64,000 bases of DNA from Halovulum dunhuangense (lineage in GTDB: Bacteria > Pseudomonadota > Alphaproteobacteria > Rhodobacterales > Rhodobacteraceae): the NCBI RefSeq assembly GCF_013093415.1, contig NZ_JABFBC010000001.1, positions 310,001 through 374,000 of the forward strand. Reading direction: 5' to 3'. The notes under the pieces are model-generated. The model was given only the letters and a program-made list of their open reading frames with translations. It did not search any database and was not told the DNA's origin. This document shows, one piece after another, positions 59,636-64,000 of this stretch; within the stretch, counting starts at the first letter, position 1, and the number at the start of each line of letters is the position of its first letter. A program made the position numbers and the translations under genes.

Positions 59636-60940
59636 TCACACGAAGCGCGAGACCAGGTTTTCCAGCCGCTCCTGCTGACCGGAGCGCGGCTGCGGGTCCA
59701 GCCCTTCCTCGAGGACGCGGCGGCTGATGCTCTCGAGCGTCCCGTTCGCCAGCATCTCCTGCGCCGCGGCGGTATCCCACCCGGCATAGCGGGCCTGCCG
59801 CCGCGCCTCCAGCGTGCCGTCTTCCAGCATCGCCGCCGCCGCCTTCAGTCCGCGCGCGCAGATGTCCATGGCGCCGGCATGGGCGGCCATCAGGTCTTTC
59901 GGATCCAGGCTCTGGCGGCGCAGCTTGGCGTCGAAATTGGTCCCGCCCGTTGTGAAGCCCCCGGCCTTCAGGATCTCGTAATAGGCCAGCGCCACCTCGG
60001 GCACATTGTTGGGGAACTGGTCGGTATCCCAGCCTGACTGGTAGTCGTTCCGGTTCATGTCGATCGACCCGAAGATCCCCAGCGCGGCGGCCAGCGCGAT
60101 CTCGTGCTCGAAACTGTGCCCGGCAAGGATCGCGTGGCCCTGCTCGATGTTGACCTTGACCTCGTCCTCCAGCCCGAAATCCTTCAGGAAGCCATGGACC
60201 GTCGCGACGTCGTAATCGTACTGGTGCTTGGTCGGTTCCTGCGGCTTCGGCTCGATCAGGATGGTGCCCTTGAACCCGGTGCGATGCTTGTAGTCCACGA
60301 CCATCTGCAGGAAGCGGCCCGCCTGCTGGCGCTCGCGTTTCAGGTCGGTGTTGAGCAGCGTCTCGTAGCCCTCGCGCCCGCCCCAGAGCACATAGTTCTC
60401 GCCGCCCAGCCTGCGGGTCGCGTCCATGCAGGTCTTCACCGTTGCCGCGGCATAGGCGAACACGTCCGGGTCGGGGTTGGTCGCCGCGCCCGCCATGAAC
60501 CGGCGGTTCGAGAACAGGTTCGCGGTACCCCATAGAAGGCGCGGGCCGCCCGCAGCCATCTTCTCGCCGATGTAGTCGACGATCTCCTCGAGGTTGCGCG
60601 TGCTTTCGGCAAGGCTCCCTCCCTCGGGGCGGATATCGGCGTCATGAAAGCAGAAGAAGGGCTGACGCAGGATGGCGAACAGATCGAAGGCCGCGTCGGC
60701 CTTGGCCCTTGCCGCGGCCATCGTGTCGCCGAACCAGGGGCGCTCGAAGGTCTGGCCGCCGAACGGGTCGCCGCCTGGCCAGGCGAAGCTGTGCCACCAG
60801 GCGACGGCAAAGCGCAGATGATCCTCCATTCGCTTGCCCATCACCACCTCGTCTGGATTGTAATGGCGATAGCAAAGCTCCGCGTTGCTGTCGGGGCCTT
60901 CGAAATTGAGCGGGGCGATGCCCTCGAAATAGCTTGTCAT
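59636..60940 (-). CDS. xylA: Xylose isomerase
   Basis: Converts D-xylose to D-xylulose. 434 residues from ATG 60940 ([18 protein letters not shown]), overlapping the xylB stop (ATGA). Catalytic and metal segments: [78 protein letters not shown]. The frame is open 106 codons upstream within xylB, which is a shadow. Confidence 0.97.
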   Translation of the reverse strand: MTSYFEGIAPLNFEGPDSNAELCYRHYNPDEVVMGKRMEDHLRFAVAWWHSFAWPGGDPFGGQTFERPWFGDTMAAARAKADAAFDLFAILRQPFFCFHDADIRPEGGSLAESTRNLEEIVDYIGEKMAAGGPRLLWGTANLFSNRRFMAGAATNPDPDVFAYAAATVKTCMDATRRLGGENYVLWGGREGYETLLNTDLKRERQQAGRFLQMVVDYKHRTGFKGTILIEPKPQEPTKHQYDYDVATVHGFLKDFGLEDEVKVNIEQGHAILAGHSFEHEIALAAALGIFGSIDMNRNDYQSGWDTDQFPNNVPEVALAYYEILKAGGFTTGGTNFDAKLRRQSLDPKDLMAAHAGAMDICARGLKAAAAMLEDGTLEARRQARYAGWDTAAAQEMLANGTLESISRRVLEEGLDPQPRSGQQERLENLVSRFV

Positions 60941-62376
60941 GACAGGCCTTTCAGCGATCTGTAGGTTTCCGTGTAGCGGGCATGCGCATCGGCAAAGGCC
61001 GCGCGCAGCCCATCTTCGGGGACGATGCGGCGGGCGATCGGGGGCGTGGTGGCAAGTTCCGCGCCTGCCCCCGTCGCCGCCATCATCCCCAGACGCGCGG
61101 CACCGAAGGCTGCGCCGTAATCTCCGGCCGCCGGCAACTCGACGGTGACATCCAGCGCCGTCGCGATGGCGGATAGCCAGTAGTCCGACCTGCTGCCACC
61201 GCCGACCGCGATCAGCCGTTCGATGCGCGTGCCGGTCGCCGCGAGCGCCTGTCTGCAATCCGTCAGGGCGTGGGTCACTCCTTCCAGCACCGCGCGCGTC
61301 AGGGCGGCCGTGTCGGCAGCGTGCTCCAGCCCGACAAAGGCACCGCGGATGGCGGCATCGTTGTGCGGAGTCCGCTCTCCGCCCAGATAGGGCAGGAACA
61401 GCGTGCGTCCGGGTGCGCGAAGCGGTCCCAGCCCGCCGGTCAGGCTGGCTGCGTCAGAACCAACCACCCGCGCATACCATTCCAGCGCATCAGTTGCCGA
61501 CAGGATCACCCCCATCTGATGCCAGGTTCCCGGCAGCGCATGGCAGAAGCTGTGCACCGCCGTCTCGGGCGCCGGGCGATAGGCGTCGTCCGCGGCGAAA
61601 AGCACGCCAGAGGTGCCCAGCGACACGAAGGCGGTTCCGGGCTTGACCACCCCCACGCCCACGGCCGAGGCCGCGTTGTCCCCGCCGCCACCCGCGACGA
61701 TGACCGAGGCGGTCATGCCCCACCGCTCGCCGAGTGCCGCGCGCAGCTTGCCCGAAGGGGTCGAGCCCTCGACAAGGCGGGGCATCTGAGCGCGATCTAG
61801 TCCCGAGGCCGCCAGCAGCCCGTCCGACCAGTCCCGCGCGCCGGTATCCAGCCACGAGGTTCCTGCCGCGTCCGACATCTCCGATACGGCCTCGCCGGTC
61901 AGCCACAGCCGCAGGTAGTCCTTGGGCAACAGCACCAGCGCCGTGCGCTCGAACAGGTCCTGCTCGTTGCGGCGCACCCATTCCAGCTTGGGTGCGGTGA
62001 AGCCCGGAAAGACGATGTTGCCGCTGATCCGCCGCCAGTCGGGGGCGGCGTCCATCTCGGCCGCCTCGACATGGGCGCGGGTGTCGTTCCAGAGGATGCA
62101 GGGGCGCAGCACCTCGCCGCTGGCATCGACCAGCACGGCCCCGTGCATCTGTCCCGAAAGCCCGATCCCGCGGACCTTCGACAGGGGTTGCGCCGCCGCC
62201 AGCTCGTCCAGCGCGCGGGCGGTCGCGGCAATCCAGTCCGCGGGCGATTGTTCCGACCAGCCGGGATGCGGCCGACTGACCGAGAGCGGGGCCTGCGCCT
62301 CGCCCCGGACGGTCTGGGCGTCGTCCATCAGCAGGACCTTGACGCCCGAGGTGCCCAGATCGATGCCAAGGTACAT
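60937..62376 (-). CDS. xylB: Xylulokinase
   Basis: FGGY kinase that makes xylulose 5-phosphate. 479 residues: [18 protein letters not shown] (phosphate 1), [57 protein letters not shown] (adenosine site). One base separates it from the upstream ATPase gene. Confidence 0.96.
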   Translation of the reverse strand: MYLGIDLGTSGVKVLLMDDAQTVRGEAQAPLSVSRPHPGWSEQSPADWIAATARALDELAAAQPLSKVRGIGLSGQMHGAVLVDASGEVLRPCILWNDTRAHVEAAEMDAAPDWRRISGNIVFPGFTAPKLEWVRRNEQDLFERTALVLLPKDYLRLWLTGEAVSEMSDAAGTSWLDTGARDWSDGLLAASGLDRAQMPRLVEGSTPSGKLRAALGERWGMTASVIVAGGGGDNAASAVGVGVVKPGTAFVSLGTSGVLFAADDAYRPAPETAVHSFCHALPGTWHQMGVILSATDALEWYARVVGSDAASLTGGLGPLRAPGRTLFLPYLGGERTPHNDAAIRGAFVGLEHAADTAALTRAVLEGVTHALTDCRQALAATGTRIERLIAVGGGSRSDYWLSAIATALDVTVELPAAGDYGAAFGAARLGMMAATGAGAELATTPPIARRIVPEDGLRAAFADAHARYTETYRSLKGLS

Positions 62377-62377
62377 G

Positions 62378-63136
62378 TCAGGCCGCCTTTTCCGGCGCCT
62401 TGCCCAGAATGATCATGCCCAGCAGATCGTCTTCGGTGACATCGGCGATGTTGACGGTGCCGACAAGCTGGCCGTTCTTCATCACGCTGGCCCGGTCGCA
62501 GAGGTTCATCACCTGGTGGACATCGTGGTCGATCAGGAAGATCCCGAGGCCCTGGCGCTTCAGTTCCTGGATCAGTTCTGCGACCATCTGCGTTTCCTGC
62601 ACGCCAAGCGCCGCGGTGGGCTCGTCCATGATCAGGACGCGCGCATTGAAATAGACCGCGCGCGCGATCGCCACGGACTGCCGCTGGCCGCCCGAAAGTG
62701 CCGAGACGGGCGACGAATAGCGGCGGAAATTGGGGTTCAGCCGACCCATGATCTTGCGGGTCTCCGCCTCCATCCGGGCATCGTCCACCAGGCCGAGCGG
62801 AGAAACCAGTTCCCGCCCCAGGAACAGGTTGGAGGCGGCATCGAGATTGTCCGCCAGCGCGAGGGTCTGGTAGATCGTCTCGATGTTGTGGTTCCGCGCG
62901 TCGCGGGGGTTGTTGATCACGACCTTTTCGCCGTTGACCCTGATTTCCCCGCTGTCGGCCTTGTACGCGCCCGACAGGCACTTGATCAGGGTCGATTTCC
63001 CGGCGCCGTTGTGACCCAGAAGGCCAACCACCTCGCCGGGGTAGAGATCGACGGTGACATCGTCCACCGCCTTGATGCCGCCGAAAGACAGCGACATGTT
63101 GCGCATTTCCACGAGGGGCGTGCCACGGTTCATCAC
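62378..63136 (-). CDS. Sugar ABC transporter ATP-binding protein (probably xylose)
   Basis: 252 residues, a single ABC domain: [11 protein letters not shown] (Walker A), [18 protein letters not shown] (signature), [12 protein letters not shown] (Walker B), LIDHD (H loop). E. coli-type XylG has two such domains in about 500 residues, whereas this is the single-domain, FrcA-like form. The start overlaps the permease stop (ATGA). Confidence 0.92.
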   Translation of the reverse strand: MMNRGTPLVEMRNMSLSFGGIKAVDDVTVDLYPGEVVGLLGHNGAGKSTLIKCLSGAYKADSGEIRVNGEKVVINNPRDARNHNIETIYQTLALADNLDAASNLFLGRELVSPLGLVDDARMEAETRKIMGRLNPNFRRYSSPVSALSGGQRQSVAIARAVYFNARVLIMDEPTAALGVQETQMVAELIQELKRQGLGIFLIDHDVHQVMNLCDRASVMKNGQLVGTVNIADVTEDDLLGMIILGKAPEKAA

Positions 63137-64000
63137 TTGGCTCCCAGACGCTTGCGGTAGATGATGTCGATGAGAACGGCGGCGACCAGCACGCTGCCGA
63201 CGACGATGTTCTGGAACGGCGCGTCAACGCCGACCATGGCCATGCCGGACTGTAGCGACTGCATGATCAGCGCACCGAGGATGGCGCCATAGATCGTGCC
63301 CATCCCGCCAGACAGCGCGGTGCCGCCGATGACCGCCGCGGCGATCACGCGCAACTCGTCCAGCGTGCCGATGTCGTTCGAGTGAAAGGTCAGGCGCGCC
63401 GAGGCGACCACCGCCGAGATGGCGCAGAGTGCGCCCATGATGGCGAATACCTTGACGGTCAGCAGCCTTGTGTTGATGCCCGAAAGGGCCGCTGCGTCCG
63501 GGTTGCCGCCGGTGGCGAAGATGTAGCGCCCAAGCCGCGTGCGGGTGGCGACGACCGTCATCACGATGGCCACGATCACCAGCAGAACGACCGAATAGGG
63601 TACGCCGTAGCCGGTGGTGTAGCCCTCGGGCATCACCTCTCCATTCGCGGCGAACATGCGCTCCAGGCGGGCCTGGGGGATCTCGTAGGCGTTCAGCACC
63701 GCGACGAAGCCCAGGATTGCGGCCGAGATGAGAAGTGCCAGCACGGCCTCGGCCCAGAGCGGCTTCACCGGGAAGTCGTGCGCGATCTTGTTGCGCCGCG
63801 CGGCCCAGAGCCCCCAGAGCGCGCCCGCGGTGGCGATCAGTCCGAGGATCCAGCTTGCGGTCACGCCCAGCGTGCCCTCTATCCCGCCCAGTTCCAGGAA
63901 ATTGCTGTCCAGCGGGCCGATCGTCTGACCGTTGGTCAGGTACCAGGCCACGTTGCGCCAGACCAGCAGACCGCCCAGGGTCACGATGAAGGCCGGTATG
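63133..64000 (-). CDS. Sugar ABC transporter permease, N-terminal part outside window
   Basis: Partial membrane permease of the BPD_transp_2 (ribose/xylose XylH/FrcC) family. The frame is open to the window edge ([22 protein letters not shown]). Multiple hydrophobic helices follow, with [36 protein letters not shown] and [26 protein letters not shown], both family hallmarks. Together with the ATPase, xylB and xylA it makes a xylose uptake and catabolism operon; a binding protein is expected beyond the edge. Confidence 0.93.
   Translation of the reverse strand, partial: IPAFIVTLGGLLVWRNVAWYLTNGQTIGPLDSNFLELGGIEGTLGVTASWILGLIATAGALWGLWAARRNKIAHDFPVKPLWAEAVLALLISAAILGFVAVLNAYEIPQARLERMFAANGEVMPEGYTTGYGVPYSVVLLVIVAIVMTVVATRTRLGRYIFATGGNPDAAALSGINTRLLTVKVFAIMGALCAISAVVASARLTFHSNDIGTLDELRVIAAAVIGGTALSGGMGTIYGAILGALIMQSLQSGMAMVGVDAPFQNIVVGSVLVAAVLIDIIYRKRLGAK

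Overview
The window looks like the replication-origin region of an alphaproteobacterial chromosome, most likely Rhodobacteraceae. The basis is a GC-rich composition with gene order and families typical of that group: parB-parA-rsmG-mnmG-mnmE-rho-hemJ, then ppsR-maf-aroE-coaE-dnaQ, a CcrM-type GANTC methylase, DUF4170-waaA-lpxK, TimA/Tim44, and dnaA placed away from the origin. No rRNA operon, CRISPR array, insertion sequence, prophage or integrase was recognised.

Layout. 1-7022: leftward genes for segregation (parB partial, parA), tRNA/rRNA modification (rsmG, mnmG, mnmE), rho and hemJ, with two perfect parS sites inside rsmG and at the mnmG start. 7023-7467: an intergenic candidate oriC with many DnaA-box-like sites and an AT-rich stretch; strand bias flips here. 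7468-11008: overlapping rightward cluster ppsR-maf-aroE-coaE-dnaQ. 11028-20549: secB, fxsA, timA, smr, an LPS lipid A/Kdo cluster (waaA, lpxK), a thiol oxidoreductase with a DciA-like gene, mutY, an RNase H-fold-like unknown, an amino-acid racemase and a cupin. 20633-24715: leftward ubiE-ubiB-rnhB and ccrM, with three GANTC sites upstream of ccrM. 24803-29391: a 38-residue membrane protein, mutM, enoyl-CoA hydratase, rpsT, a structured AT-rich intergenic region, a rhodanese and dnaA. 29598-34084: two tandem copies of a TadE-like/TadG-like pair. 34146-40064: dnaN, recF, a VOC protein, a LysE exporter and gyrB.

40079-47977 is mostly leftward: an EamA permease, HU, amn and ade (AMP to adenine to hypoxanthine), an orphan hemP cluster, rlmN and an IalB-family protein. 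48170-58422: an ECF sigma factor without an adjacent anti-sigma gene, an asparaginase, a large MscS channel and the leucine genes leuC-leuD-(two unknowns)-leuB. Then tRNA-Pro(CGG), a CAP-domain protein and a PcaC-like protein. 59636-64000: the xylose operon xylA-xylB-ABC ATPase-permease, leftward and cut by the window edge.

Most genes are housekeeping. The parts least explained by known function are the duplicated TadE/TadG-like block between dnaA and dnaN, whose TadG-like proteins share an eight-cysteine pattern, the inverted repeats in the 360-base gap upstream of the rhodanese-dnaA pair, and the nested palindromes upstream of the orphan hemP.
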